A stretch of 64,000 nt of DNA from Hyalangium ruber (GTDB lineage Bacteria; Myxococcota; Myxococcia; Myxococcales; Myxococcaceae). Below are positions 26,519 to 35,741 of the stretch, one piece after another. Position numbers and translations under genes: made by a program. The stretch's first letter is position 1. The number at the start of each line of letters is the position of its first letter. The stretch covers positions 496,001-560,000 of the forward strand of contig NZ_JAXIVS010000004.1 in the NCBI RefSeq assembly GCF_034259325.1, given 5' to 3'. The notes under the pieces were generated by a model. It was not told where the DNA came from. It ran no database searches and saw nothing but the letters and a program-made list of their open reading frames with translations.

Positions 26519-28222
26519 CTAGGGCTTGATGCGCCAGATGCCCGTGGCGCGCGGCGGCAGGTTCGCCTGCCACCCGCTTGGGGTCCCCGAGAGGTTCGAC
26601 ACGTTCGGATCGGTGAAGAGGACCTCGCTCGAGCTGCCCGACACGGCGACCGGGCCCACGGACACGTTGGAGTCCGTGAGGTTGTGCATGACCAGCACCC
26701 GCTCGTCGCCCAGCGTGCGCACGAAGGAGAGCGCGCCCTGGACACCCGTGGTGGGCGTGAAGACCTTGAGCCCTCCCCGGCTCAGCGCCTCCGAGGACTT
26801 GCGGGCCCGGATCAGCGCCCGGTAGCGCGACAGCAGCGAGCTCGTGACGTTCGTCTGCGCGGCTACGTTGGCGCCCGCGGTGCGCCCCGGCGCGAAGCCG
26901 AACCACGGCGTCGCTGTGGAGAAGCCTCCTCCCGCCGTCGTGTCCCACGGCATGGGCGTGCGCTTGGCCTCGTCATTGTTGGTGGTGCCGTTGGCCATGC
27001 CCACCTCCTCGCCGTAATAGAGGAAGGGCGCGCCCGGCAGCGTGAGCAGCAGCGCCGCCGCGCTGGCCATCCGACCGGTGTTGCCACCGAGCTGCGTGGC
27101 CACCCGCACCGTGTCGTGGTTGCTCAGGAAGGGCGCGTCGCTGATGCCCGCCGGGTAGGCGCTGGCCATCTCCACCAGCTTGGCGGCGATGGGCGCGGCG
27201 TTGCTCGCGTTCAGGCTGGCGATGATCTGCTCCGAGAGCGGGAAGTTGAAGTTCAGCGGCAGCTCATCCCCGCCCGGCACCTGCTGCGTGGAGCCGTAGT
27301 AGCGGGCGATGATGGGCGTGGTGCTCCAGTTCTCCCCCACCAGCACCGCGTCCGGCTTCACCTGCCGCACGTACGCGGAGAACTCCTTCCAGAAGGCGTG
27401 CGTCTCCGGCGTGTCCGCCTGGCCCGAGCCGGCTCCCGTCTCGATGAGGTAGCGCGCCGCATCCAGGCGGAAGCCGTCCGCGCCGCGCTCGAGCCACACC
27501 GAAGCCAGGCGCTTCACCTCCGCGCGCAGCTGCGCGTTCTGCAGGTTCAGGTCCGGCATGCCGCCCCAGAACACGCCGTAGTAGTAAGCGCCGCTGCGCG
27601 CATGCCACGTGGGCGTGTTGGAGAACTGGCTCCAAGGCTGCTTCCACCCTGGGTCCTGCTGCCGCCACTGGTACCAATCCCGCTTCGCGGAGGTGGGCGA
27701 GGAGGCGGACTCCACGAACCAGGGGTGATCCACTCCCGAGTGGTTGATGACGAAGTCGAGGATGACGCGCATGCCCCGGCGGTGGGCCTCGTCGCACAGG
27801 CGCTCGAAGTCCGCCACGGTGCCGTAATCCGGCTCGATGCGCTCGTAGTCCACCACGTCGTAGCCGTGGTAGCTGGGCGAGTCGAACACGGGCATCAGCC
27901 ACAGCACGTCCACGCCCAGGTCCTGCGTGGTGTTCGGATCTCCGTCGTTGAGGTAGTCCAGGCGCGAGATGAGTCCCGGCAGGTCTCCCTTCCCGTCGCC
28001 GTTGGAGTCCTGGAAGCTGCGGACGAACACCTCGTAGAAGACCGCCTCGCGGAACCACTCGGTGCCCGCGGCCGGGGCAATCTCCGCGCGGGTGGGCGTC
28101 TGCGGATTCGACGGTGAACCCGGGGTGTTGGGCGAGGGAGTGAAGCCTCCACTCGGAGAGTCCGGACTACAAGCCAACCAGGGCAGGGCCAGGGCCAGGG
28201 GAAACAGACGGGAGCGCGGCAT
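26519..28222 (-). CDS. GH13 alpha-amylase/alpha-glucosidase-family lipoprotein
   Basis: A 567-residue lipoprotein (PLALALPWLACS, lipobox WLAC), with a Ser/Pro linker to about residue 45 and then a GH13 barrel. Conserved regions are ILDFVINHS (I), GFRLDAARY (II), LVGENWS (III) and FLSNHD (IV), with the triad intact. LYYGEEVGM and FVRSFQDSNGDGKGDL place it near the oligo-1,6-glucosidase/trehalose synthase-like or maltogenic amylase branches. A C-terminal beta domain ends at RATGIWRIKP. It is convergent with the DOMON lipoprotein and probably an outer-membrane enzyme of the same glucan pathway. Confidence 0.88.
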   Translation of the reverse strand: MPRSRLFPLALALPWLACSPDSPSGGFTPSPNTPGSPSNPQTPTRAEIAPAAGTEWFREAVFYEVFVRSFQDSNGDGKGDLPGLISRLDYLNDGDPNTTQDLGVDVLWLMPVFDSPSYHGYDVVDYERIEPDYGTVADFERLCDEAHRRGMRVILDFVINHSGVDHPWFVESASSPTSAKRDWYQWRQQDPGWKQPWSQFSNTPTWHARSGAYYYGVFWGGMPDLNLQNAQLRAEVKRLASVWLERGADGFRLDAARYLIETGAGSGQADTPETHAFWKEFSAYVRQVKPDAVLVGENWSTTPIIARYYGSTQQVPGGDELPLNFNFPLSEQIIASLNASNAAPIAAKLVEMASAYPAGISDAPFLSNHDTVRVATQLGGNTGRMASAAALLLTLPGAPFLYYGEEVGMANGTTNNDEAKRTPMPWDTTAGGGFSTATPWFGFAPGRTAGANVAAQTNVTSSLLSRYRALIRARKSSEALSRGGLKVFTPTTGVQGALSFVRTLGDERVLVMHNLTDSNVSVGPVAVSGSSSEVLFTDPNVSNLSGTPSGWQANLPPRATGIWRIKP

Positions 28223-28272
28223 CCCCGTCGTTTACCAGCAGGGCCAAGGTGGGGGCCAGGGAGGCACGGGCT

Positions 28273-31200
28273 CTAGGACCGGCCCACGACCTTCTTCAGG
28301 AAGCTCCAGAAGCGGCCCGCGCGCTCTTTCAGGTCCGCGCCTCGCCGCTCCTCGGCAGCCCGTGCCGCGACTGCGTCCACCTTGAGCTGCTTGGCCAGCT
28401 CGTCCGGCGTGTACCGCGTGGCCAGCGTCGCTCGCACCATCCTCCGCGTCGTGTACTCGCGCGCCTCCACGTACAGCACGCACTCCGCGTCCAGCTTGAT
28501 GGTCACCGCTACCCGCACCGAGCCCTTCGGCCCCTTGGGCAGTCCCTCCAGCCGTACCGTGCCCAGGTACTCGTTGGCGGAGATGTGGTTGTCCTCGCCC
28601 TGGAAGATGGACAACTCCAGCACTTCCTCGTCGTCACGCGCCGTGGACACCGCGAACGAGCGCTGTGCTGGCAGCGGCGTGTTGCGCTCGATGACGCGCT
28701 GGAACGCGCCGCCCGGCATCGCCAGGCCGATCGTCATCGGCAGCACGTCGATGAGCACCACGCTGCTCACCTTGTCCAGTGCCGTCGAGTACATCGCCGC
28801 GCCCAGCGCCACCGCCTCGTCCGCGTTCACGCTCGCGTGCGCCGTCTTGCCGAACAGCGCCTTGAGCTTCTCGCGCACCAGCGGCATTCGGCTCTGGCCA
28901 CCCACCAGGATGATGTCGTCGATGTCGCTGGGCTTCAGCCGCCCGTCCAGCAGCACATCGCGCACCACGTCCAGCGTGCGCGTCACCAGCCCCTCGGCCA
29001 GGCGCTCCAGTTCCGCGCGCGTCATCGTGAAGCGCAGCTCCCGCTGCCGACCGATGTCATCCACCATCAACATGGGGATGTGGACCTCGTAGTGGTTGCG
29101 CTCCGACAGGGCGATCTTCACCTTCTCCGCCGCGTCGCTCACCCGAGACAGCGCCACCCCGTCTCCCATGAACGGAATGCCCTCGAGCTGCTGGAAGCGC
29201 TCGATCAGGAAGTCCACGATGGCGTTGTCGAAGTCGATGCCGCCCAGGAAGATGTCGCCGCCCGTGGCCAGCACCTCGAAGACGTTCTTCTCGATGCGCA
29301 GCACCGTGGCGTCGAAGGTACCGCCGCCCAGGTCGTACACGAGCACCCGCTTGTTCAGCTCGCGGTTGAGGCCGTAGGCCAGCGCCGCCGAGGTGGGCTC
29401 GTTGAGGATGCGCTCCACCTTCAGCCCCGCCAGCATGCCCGCCTTGCGCACCGCCTCGCGCTGCGGCTCGGAGTAGTACGCGGGCACCGTCACCACCGCG
29501 CGCTCCACCTTCTGGTTGAGGTGCTGCTCCGCCATCTCCTTGCACTCGCGGAGGATGAGGCCCTGCACCTCCTCCAGCGAGAGCACGTGCTCGGCCAGCC
29601 GCACCGCCGCGCGGCCCGCCGCGTCGGGGACGATCTCGTAGTGGAAGCGCTCGCGAACCTGCTTCACCACCGCGCTGTCATACGGGCGGCCCACCAGCCG
29701 CTTCGCGCCGTAGATGCACTGCGTGGGGCGCATCACCAACTGGTTGCGCGCGCGATGGCTGACGAGCAGCTTGCCCTGGGGGTTGACCGAGATGACCGAG
29801 GGGATGGTGTTGTAGCCCTCCTTCGAGCGCAGCACGGTGGGCTTGCCACCGGAGATGATGGCCACGCACGAGTTGGTCGTCCCCAGGTCGATGCCAATGA
29901 CAGGCCCCGTGCCCGCCACCGGCTGCGGAGGCGGCGCGAGGAAGACCGTCGGCGGCAGCAACATCGTGCTGGGAGGCTCGGGAGGAACGGGCCTGGTCGG
30001 AGGAGAGTCCAGCACCTGCGTGGACCCCTCAGGGGGCCTCTCGGGCGCACGCGGCGCCTCACGGCGTACCTCGGGCGCGCTCGCCACGGGCGGCGCGGCG
30101 GCAGGCACCGGCGGCGCAGCGGGAGAGGGGCGGGCCGTCACGGGCGCGGAAGGGGCTCCCGCCACGGGCGGCGCGGGCGCCTTCGCCTTCGGGGGCGGCG
30201 CGGCAGCCCGACCTCGAGCGCCACGCGAGGGCCCATGCCCCGGCTTGTCCAGCTCCAGGGCCGGTGCATCGCCCAGGTTCAGCTCGAACTCCACGCCCCT
30301 CCCAGGCTTGAAGACCGCTTCCTCGGTGGTGGGGGAAAGCGCGCCCTCGCCCCCATCAACGTCCGTGCCCCTGGGGGGCGGCGGCGCGGGCGGGCGGGCC
30401 TGAGCCACCGGCGCGGGAGCAGGCGGCGGCGCGGGCGGAGCCTGGACCACCGGCGCGGGTGGCGGCGCGGGTGGCGCGACCGGGCGCGCCTGGGCGACGG
30501 GCACGGGCGGAGGCGTGGCGACCAGGGCGACGCCCTGGATGACGGGAGCATCCAGCTCCGGCGGGGGGATGATGTCGGACTCGTCCAGCGGCAGCCCCAC
30601 CGCCACCGGGACGTCGCCTCCCAGGGACTCCATCTCGAAGTCCACGTCGGGCATGGGCTCGTCGAGGACCTCGAACTTCACCTCCGAGGAAGCGGGCGCG
30701 GCCGGGGTGGCGATGAGCAGGTCATCCACCGAGATGTCCACGTCCTCCAGAGACACGGGTGGCGGGGTGACGAGCGATGGCGGAGGAGGAGGCGGCGGCT
30801 TGGACGCCACCGGAGGAGCGAGAGCCGGCTTCCCCGGCGTACCGATGTCCGCCAGGTCATCGAGGAGCGCCGACAGGTCGGCATCCTCCATCGGGCGAGA
30901 AACGGGCTCCTCTCGGACCGGCGGAGGCGCGCCCCGCGCTGGCGGCTTTCCGGGTGCGCTCGCGGGCACCGCCGGGCGAGCCACCGGCGCGACGACGGGC
31001 GCGATGGCCGGCAAAGCCCCCGTGGCGGCGGGCGCCCCCCCGCGTTGCAGCAACCCCTTGGCCAGCATCTCCTGCTCGAGCGCGAGCGCCTCGGGAGACT
31101 GCACGGGCACCGGCGTCGTCTTCGCCTTGTTCAACTGGAGCATCCGGTCGATCAGCGCCTGGGTGACCGGATCCAATTCCTGGAACTGCAGGCCCATGCC

Positions 31201-31458
31201 CGGCGGGCCCTCGGCGTTGGGAACGTCGCGCACCCAGCGCACCACGGCCGTGCCGCGCAGCACCCGCACGCCGCCGGCGATCTGCACCTCGAACTTCACA
31301 AGCGTGCCCACCGGCTGCGGGGTCCGCGACCGGATGAACATGCCGCCAGGGCTCAAGTTGGTGGCGAACTCCTCGGCGAAGCTCCCCACATCCGAATGCT
31401 TGAGCTTCACCAGCAGACCCACGGCCTTCCGGTCTGTCGCGCGCCGCCCCGTTTCCAT
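28273..31458 (-). CDS. PilZ-Hsp70 fusion protein
   Basis: 1061 residues in three parts. Residues 1-110 are a PilZ domain of the myxobacterial TIGR02266 kind, with both c-di-GMP-binding elements apparent: RATDR (RxxxR) and NLSPGG ([D/N]xSxxG). Residues about 110-515 are a Pro/Ala-rich disordered linker with short acidic patches (ALLDDLADIG, DVDISVDDLL). From about 520 to the end is an Hsp70 with GIDLGTTNSCVAI, VYDLGGGTFDATVL and ILVGGQSRMPLVRE, plus a substrate-binding beta domain. The C-terminal lid is very short (about 40 residues). The adenine-nucleotide motifs look intact, so ATPase chaperone activity under c-di-GMP control is a reasonable inference. It is divergent from the membrane gene at 31629. 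Confidence 0.88.
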   Translation of the reverse strand: METGRRATDRKAVGLLVKLKHSDVGSFAEEFATNLSPGGMFIRSRTPQPVGTLVKFEVQIAGGVRVLRGTAVVRWVRDVPNAEGPPGMGLQFQELDPVTQALIDRMLQLNKAKTTPVPVQSPEALALEQEMLAKGLLQRGGAPAATGALPAIAPVVAPVARPAVPASAPGKPPARGAPPPVREEPVSRPMEDADLSALLDDLADIGTPGKPALAPPVASKPPPPPPPSLVTPPPVSLEDVDISVDDLLIATPAAPASSEVKFEVLDEPMPDVDFEMESLGGDVPVAVGLPLDESDIIPPPELDAPVIQGVALVATPPPVPVAQARPVAPPAPPPAPVVQAPPAPPPAPAPVAQARPPAPPPPRGTDVDGGEGALSPTTEEAVFKPGRGVEFELNLGDAPALELDKPGHGPSRGARGRAAAPPPKAKAPAPPVAGAPSAPVTARPSPAAPPVPAAAPPVASAPEVRREAPRAPERPPEGSTQVLDSPPTRPVPPEPPSTMLLPPTVFLAPPPQPVAGTGPVIGIDLGTTNSCVAIISGGKPTVLRSKEGYNTIPSVISVNPQGKLLVSHRARNQLVMRPTQCIYGAKRLVGRPYDSAVVKQVRERFHYEIVPDAAGRAAVRLAEHVLSLEEVQGLILRECKEMAEQHLNQKVERAVVTVPAYYSEPQREAVRKAGMLAGLKVERILNEPTSAALAYGLNRELNKRVLVYDLGGGTFDATVLRIEKNVFEVLATGGDIFLGGIDFDNAIVDFLIERFQQLEGIPFMGDGVALSRVSDAAEKVKIALSERNHYEVHIPMLMVDDIGRQRELRFTMTRAELERLAEGLVTRTLDVVRDVLLDGRLKPSDIDDIILVGGQSRMPLVREKLKALFGKTAHASVNADEAVALGAAMYSTALDKVSSVVLIDVLPMTIGLAMPGGAFQRVIERNTPLPAQRSFAVSTARDDEEVLELSIFQGEDNHISANEYLGTVRLEGLPKGPKGSVRVAVTIKLDAECVLYVEAREYTTRRMVRATLATRYTPDELAKQLKVDAVAARAAEERRGADLKERAGRFWSFLKKVVGRS

Positions 31459-31628
31459 AGGATCAGCACTGTCGCGGCTACCCTGCCTCCGCTCAAGTCC
31501 TTATTGACCCGCTGCCTGCTCGACCGGACACAGAGCAAGGAGTGTAGGCGCATGCCTCACCCAGCGAGCGGATCCGCCCCATGGCATCCTTGACGGAAGC
31601 TCGTCTGTTGCCCTTCGGGAGTCCTGGA

Positions 31629-32762
31629 ATGAATGCTGTCCCGCTGACCTCCACCGCGCCGGTCCGCAGCGCCTGGCTCGTGGATCGCCGCCATGACCTG
31701 CTCTCCACGGTGGGCGGGCTGGGCGCCAGCCTCTTGCTGCTGGCCCTGCACGTCTGGGGAGGCATCAGCGGGCTGGTGCTGTGGTGGGCGTGGATCGTCG
31801 CGCTGGACGGGCCACACATCTTCGCCACGCTCTCGAGAACCTACCTGGACCGTCGGGAGCGGCAGGCGCGCCGCCGGTTGCTCTGGGGCAGCCTGGGGTG
31901 GTTCGCCCTGGGGCCGGCCCTGTTCGGCCTGTCGGTGGCGCTCGGCCAGCGGCTGCCGTTCGACCTGTTCCTGGCCTTCGTCAGCGTCTGGGCCTACTGG
32001 CACGTGGTGCGGCAGCACTACGGGTTGATGTCGCTCTACCAGCGCAAGAACGCGGACATGCACCCGCTGGACCGACGCATCGACAGCCTCACGCTGTACG
32101 TCGGGTTGCTGGCGCCGTTCCTCGCCTTCGCGCTCACCCACCCGACGGCCCGGCGGATGCTGGGGCTGGGCGTGGAGCCAGGCCCGGAGGCGTTGGTGGC
32201 CCAGGCCTGCTGGGCGGCGACGCTCGCGGTGGTGGCGCTCTTCGCCGCGCGGCAGGTGCAGCGGTGGCGCGCGGGGCTGGGGGTGAATGGGCCCAAGGTG
32301 CTGCTGCTGGCCGCAGCGCTCGGGCTGAGCGCGCTGCTGTTCACCCCCGCCGTGGTGGGGCGGGTGGAGTTCCTCATGGTCTCCGTGGTGGTGACGGCGT
32401 TCCACAACGTGCAGTACCACGGCATCGTCTGGTTCTATCACCGCAACCGCTACCACGCCCCGGGCGCGGACCCCTCCACCTTCGGGCTCGCCCCGCGCGT
32501 CAGCCAGCGCTTCCTCATCTACCTCGCGTGCGGCGTGGCCTTCACCCTGCTCTATCGCGGGTTGGGGTGCGGCTTCGGTGCCTTCCCCGGCTGCGGCACC
32601 TTCGACTCGCAGGTGATGCTCGGCGCGGGCCTGTCGCTCAAGGAGCTGATGGCCGGCTTCATCTGGGGCTTCGCCATGCACCACTACTACCTGGACCAGA
32701 AGATCTGGCGCGTGAGCCGGGACACCGGGCTGAACCGGGACCTGAAGCTCTCGGCGGCGTGA
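31629..32762 (+). CDS. Polytopic membrane protein with conserved histidine motifs
   Basis: 377 residues from ATG 31629, preferred over ATG 31581 because GGGAG lies upstream at suitable spacing. About eight membrane helices are predicted. Histidines cluster at helix ends: ALDGPHIFATLSRTYLDR, YWHVVRQHYGLM, TAFHNVQYHGIVWFYHRNRY and AMHHYYLDQKIWR. Such spaced His motifs within a membrane protein are reminiscent of di-iron desaturases, hydroxylases and carotenoid-cleaving Blh proteins, but no specific family could be assigned. It is convergent with the DUF1684 gene, 12 bp between stops. Confidence 0.7.
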   Translation: MNAVPLTSTAPVRSAWLVDRRHDLLSTVGGLGASLLLLALHVWGGISGLVLWWAWIVALDGPHIFATLSRTYLDRRERQARRRLLWGSLGWFALGPALFGLSVALGQRLPFDLFLAFVSVWAYWHVVRQHYGLMSLYQRKNADMHPLDRRIDSLTLYVGLLAPFLAFALTHPTARRMLGLGVEPGPEALVAQACWAATLAVVALFAARQVQRWRAGLGVNGPKVLLLAAALGLSALLFTPAVVGRVEFLMVSVVVTAFHNVQYHGIVWFYHRNRYHAPGADPSTFGLAPRVSQRFLIYLACGVAFTLLYRGLGCGFGAFPGCGTFDSQVMLGAGLSLKELMAGFIWGFAMHHYYLDQKIWRVSRDTGLNRDLKLSAA

Positions 32763-32774
32763 GGGCGCCGAGGG

Positions 32775-33701
32775 TCAGTGGTCGCCGTAGCGCTTCTCTC
32801 CGGCCTCCACGCGCACCTTGAGGCGGTTCTGCGAGGGCGGCAGCGGGCAGGTGGCGTACGGGGTGAAGGCGCAGGGCGGGTTGTAGGCGCGGTTGAAGTC
32901 CAGCACCACCTTCCCGTCCTTCGGCAGGTCCGTGTAGAGGAAGCGGCCGGCGCCGTACGTCGCGTCGCGGTTGGTCAGGTCTCCGAAGATGAAGAAGAGC
33001 TGGCCAGAGCCATCGTCCACGGGCGTGAGCCGATACTCCTGGCCGCCCACGGTGAAGACGGCGGTGCCGGGGGCGACCATCTCCTCCACCTCGCCCAGCA
33101 CGTTGGGGACGGAGAGCTTGCGCTCGGTGGTGGCCGGCTCGAAGCGGGCCTCCACGCGCCAGGCGGCGGTGGGCGCGTAGGTGGGGATGCCGTGGAAGTT
33201 CTTGCGCGTGGGCGCCTCCGGGTCCTTCACCCGGATGCCGAGCCGTTCGCCACGGCGGATGATGAAGAAGCGCATCGTTCCGAGCGCCAGTGTGTCCGGG
33301 CTGCCCTGGGCGTCGCTGCGCAGCGCGCCACCGGTGAAGGGCTTGCCCTCCAGGGTGAGGGAGACGCCGGGCTTCAGGGAGAGGCTCACCGTGTCGCCCT
33401 TGCGGGTGAAGGTGCCCGCGTGCGCTGGGGCCGAGGCCGGGAAGACGAGGTCGTTGTCGGAGGCCGAACCGAAGCGGTTGTCGCCCTCCTTGAGCCAGTG
33501 CAGGCCCACCAGGGAGAGCCAGCCATCCTCGGCGGTCAGGCGTTCGATGCGCCGGGTGTGCCAGGCACGGGTTTCGGCCTCGAGATCAGCGGGAGCAGAC
33601 ATGGGCTTGGCGGGAGCAGGCTTGGCGGCAGCGGGGGGAGCGGCCATCACCGGGGCGGAGAGCCCCAGTGAGAGGAGCGAGAGCAGAGCGGTCCTTCTCA
33701 T
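32775..33701 (-). CDS. Exported DUF1684 protein
   Basis: 308 residues with a signal peptide (ends PVMAAPP) and an Ala/Pro/Lys-rich spacer. The DUF1684 core contains RIERLTAEDGWLSLVGLHWL, GTMRFFIIRRGERLGIRVKD and the end motif DFNRAYNPPCAFTPYATCPL, which are diagnostic. The family is mostly beta and of unknown biochemical function. It lies 68 bp downstream of the serine protease gene on the same strand and may share its transcript. Confidence 0.88.
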   Translation of the reverse strand: MRRTALLSLLSLGLSAPVMAAPPAAAKPAPAKPMSAPADLEAETRAWHTRRIERLTAEDGWLSLVGLHWLKEGDNRFGSASDNDLVFPASAPAHAGTFTRKGDTVSLSLKPGVSLTLEGKPFTGGALRSDAQGSPDTLALGTMRFFIIRRGERLGIRVKDPEAPTRKNFHGIPTYAPTAAWRVEARFEPATTERKLSVPNVLGEVEEMVAPGTAVFTVGGQEYRLTPVDDGSGQLFFIFGDLTNRDATYGAGRFLYTDLPKDGKVVLDFNRAYNPPCAFTPYATCPLPPSQNRLKVRVEAGEKRYGDH

Positions 33702-33769
33702 GGCGGTGAAGATGGCAGGCGGATTCGGGCGCTGTCCACCTGCTTGAAGACGTCCGCGTGAGCGCGGGC

Positions 33770-34678
33770 TTACAAGCTCCTGCGCTTCGCTTTTTCTATC
33801 TGCTCATGAAGCCACGGCAGATGACGGTAGATGCTCGTGAAGCGGGATGTCGTCCCATCGCCTTGAGCGGTAATTCCCACGAGCCACCGCTTCTCCCCAT
33901 CCTCAACGAAGCAGGGGCCTCCGCTGTCTCCTTCACTCACGTGGGCCCCACTCATCTCGAACAGCAAGGAGACGTCTTTGTCATCCCTGTCCGCGAGATT
34001 GGAGCGGCCTTTGTCCGTGATGTTGTTCTTGCCGTAGAAGCGCCTCCCCACTTTGCCCTTCTCGGTGCGTCCATACCCCACCACAACCAGCTCATCATGG
34101 ACGTCAGGCTCTGTCTTCGTCAGGTCGAAGCCAATGCTGATGCCGTCCAAAGCTTCGTCCAAGGCAATCACCGCCAGATCCGAGGTGGACGCCTTCACGA
34201 TGCCTTGTTCGTTGAGTTGCACGTTGAACCTGGCATGAGGTTGAACGGTCCCCTGCCGGGTGCGCGGGGCCATGGCATATCCCTTCCCTTGCTTCTTGTA
34301 GGTATAGGCCGTGACGCTCGCGGTTTTCAGGCACCTCCCGCTGTCGAGTGAGGTGCCGACAGTGGGACAAACGCAGTGCGCCGCGGTGAGGACGAGGAGC
34401 GAATGAACCAGGACTCCAGTGCAAGCCCTCTCCTGGCCGGGCTGCTCGACCGACACAGTGGAGAGGTAAAGATTCTCGAAATCCTCCTGGCCATGGCGCA
34501 CTTGCAAGCGCAGCGAGGCAGCGCGCCATCTGGGCCTCAAGGAGGATTCGGGCTCGAGTCCGCGTACCTCCGTGCTTCCCGCGCACCCGCTACCGAGCAG
34601 CAGCAGGAGCACCGAAGCGGTGGACCGGGCTCGTGTCCTGCCTACAGCCCTGAAGCTTCTCCACGGCTGAATCCGCAT
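33770..34678 (-). CDS. Trypsin-like serine protease lipoprotein, intact triad
   Basis: 302 residues with a lipoprotein signal (VLLLLLGSGCAG, lipobox GSGC). It has a chymotrypsin fold: LVLTAAHC (catalytic His), STSDLAVIAL (catalytic Asp) and VSEGDSGGPCF (catalytic Ser), so it should be active. An internal insert rich in Lys/Arg (YKKQGKGYAMAPRTRQG) lies between His and Asp. It starts 10 bp after a paralogous protease gene (34689), and both follow the gene at 35742, suggesting a three-gene operon. It is likely surface-exposed. Confidence 0.88.
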   Translation of the reverse strand: MRIQPWRSFRAVGRTRARSTASVLLLLLGSGCAGSTEVRGLEPESSLRPRWRAASLRLQVRHGQEDFENLYLSTVSVEQPGQERACTGVLVHSLLVLTAAHCVCPTVGTSLDSGRCLKTASVTAYTYKKQGKGYAMAPRTRQGTVQPHARFNVQLNEQGIVKASTSDLAVIALDEALDGISIGFDLTKTEPDVHDELVVVGYGRTEKGKVGRRFYGKNNITDKGRSNLADRDDKDVSLLFEMSGAHVSEGDSGGPCFVEDGEKRWLVGITAQGDGTTSRFTSIYRHLPWLHEQIEKAKRRSL

Positions 34679-34688
34679 CCAGCACCTC

Positions 34689-35723
34689 CTACGGTCCTGG
34701 GGGAGTAACGGAACCTGCCGCGGTCACGCGCGCGAGTTCGGCATTCACCCAGTTCCGGTGGAAATAGATGCTCGTGAATGACATCTCCTGCTCTGTTCCC
34801 AGACCGACGATGCCGACGAGCCGACGGCTCTTCCCACTTTCGAGAAAGCAGGGGCCCCCGCTGTAGCCCGTGTTGAAGTGGGCCCCCACAGGCTCATAGA
34901 AAACCCGTCCCGGCTGCGATGGAAGCACCTGCGTGACCGTGCCCCTCTTGAAGTAGCGAGCCCCATGAATGCGGGCGAGCCCCCGCTCATTTCCGAACCC
35001 GGCCGTGACCAGCGGCTCTCCCATCTGAGCCTCGGTCGCGGCCCACTGCACCTGAGAAATCTCCAAGTTCAGCGGCTCCTCCAGGAGAATCACCGCGAGA
35101 TCCGCACGGCTCGTTAGCACCTGCCCCTCGGCATCCAGGCGGAGCTCGAACTCAGGGTGGAGACGAACCGTTCCTTCCTGGCTGTGCGCGACGACTGTTG
35201 GCTTGGAGGACTCTGCCGCAGGCTCGTGGAGAATCGCCGTCACCCGCGCCTGTCCCGCGCAGGCTTCGCCATCGACAACCTGGGGTCCTCCGTCACGCGT
35301 CGAGCGCTGCTGACGCCAGTCGCAAGCGCAATGGCCTGCCGTGAGGACGAGGCGCGGGTGGAGGAGAATGCCGCTGCAACCCTCCGGTTCCCAGGGTGCG
35401 TCCCCCTCAATCTGCACGGTGGATGCGTAGCGGTTGGTCTCATCTCGCTCCCCCACCAACTCGTGAAGGCGCCCATGGAAAGGCAGCAACTCCAGTCCCT
35501 TCCTCGCACCGTGACCGTTGGAGGGGGGAGCAACAGGCTCGCTGGGACTGGTCGATGCCACACCGGATGCGTCAGGAGACTGAGCGTGTGGATCCGTGGG
35601 GGTCTTGGAGCACCCCGCCACCGATAGAAGGAGCGTAGCGCAGAGCAGTGGCAGGATGCTCCAATGTGGGAGGCAGCTCAATGGAGCCGCGCATGCGCGT
35701 CGTCGCTGGAGTCCATCGGGCAT
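34689..35723 (-). CDS. Trypsin-like lipoprotein with altered active-site motif
   Basis: 344 residues, lipobox SVAGC at about residue 38. It is paralogous to the next gene: LVLTAGHC (His; Gly replaces the usual Ala), SRADLAVILL (Asp) and FNTGYSGGPCF (Ser). The Asp of GDSGGP, which in trypsins salt-bridges to the mature N-terminus and shapes the oxyanion hole, is replaced by Tyr. The catalytic triad itself is present. It may be a weak or conformationally regulated protease, a binding protein, or a partner of the active paralogue 10 bp downstream. ATG 35723 gives a 20-residue N-region before the hydrophobic signal. Confidence 0.82.
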   Translation of the reverse strand: MPDGLQRRRACAAPLSCLPHWSILPLLCATLLLSVAGCSKTPTDPHAQSPDASGVASTSPSEPVAPPSNGHGARKGLELLPFHGRLHELVGERDETNRYASTVQIEGDAPWEPEGCSGILLHPRLVLTAGHCACDWRQQRSTRDGGPQVVDGEACAGQARVTAILHEPAAESSKPTVVAHSQEGTVRLHPEFELRLDAEGQVLTSRADLAVILLEEPLNLEISQVQWAATEAQMGEPLVTAGFGNERGLARIHGARYFKRGTVTQVLPSQPGRVFYEPVGAHFNTGYSGGPCFLESGKSRRLVGIVGLGTEQEMSFTSIYFHRNWVNAELARVTAAGSVTPPGP

Positions 35724-35741
35724 GAGCTGGTGACTCCCTTG

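Noticed and set aside
28249-31593. 1114-codon plus-strand frame over the PilZ-Hsp70 gene
   Set aside because: Antisense frame without recognisable protein features, while the minus strand has complete PilZ and Hsp70 motifs.
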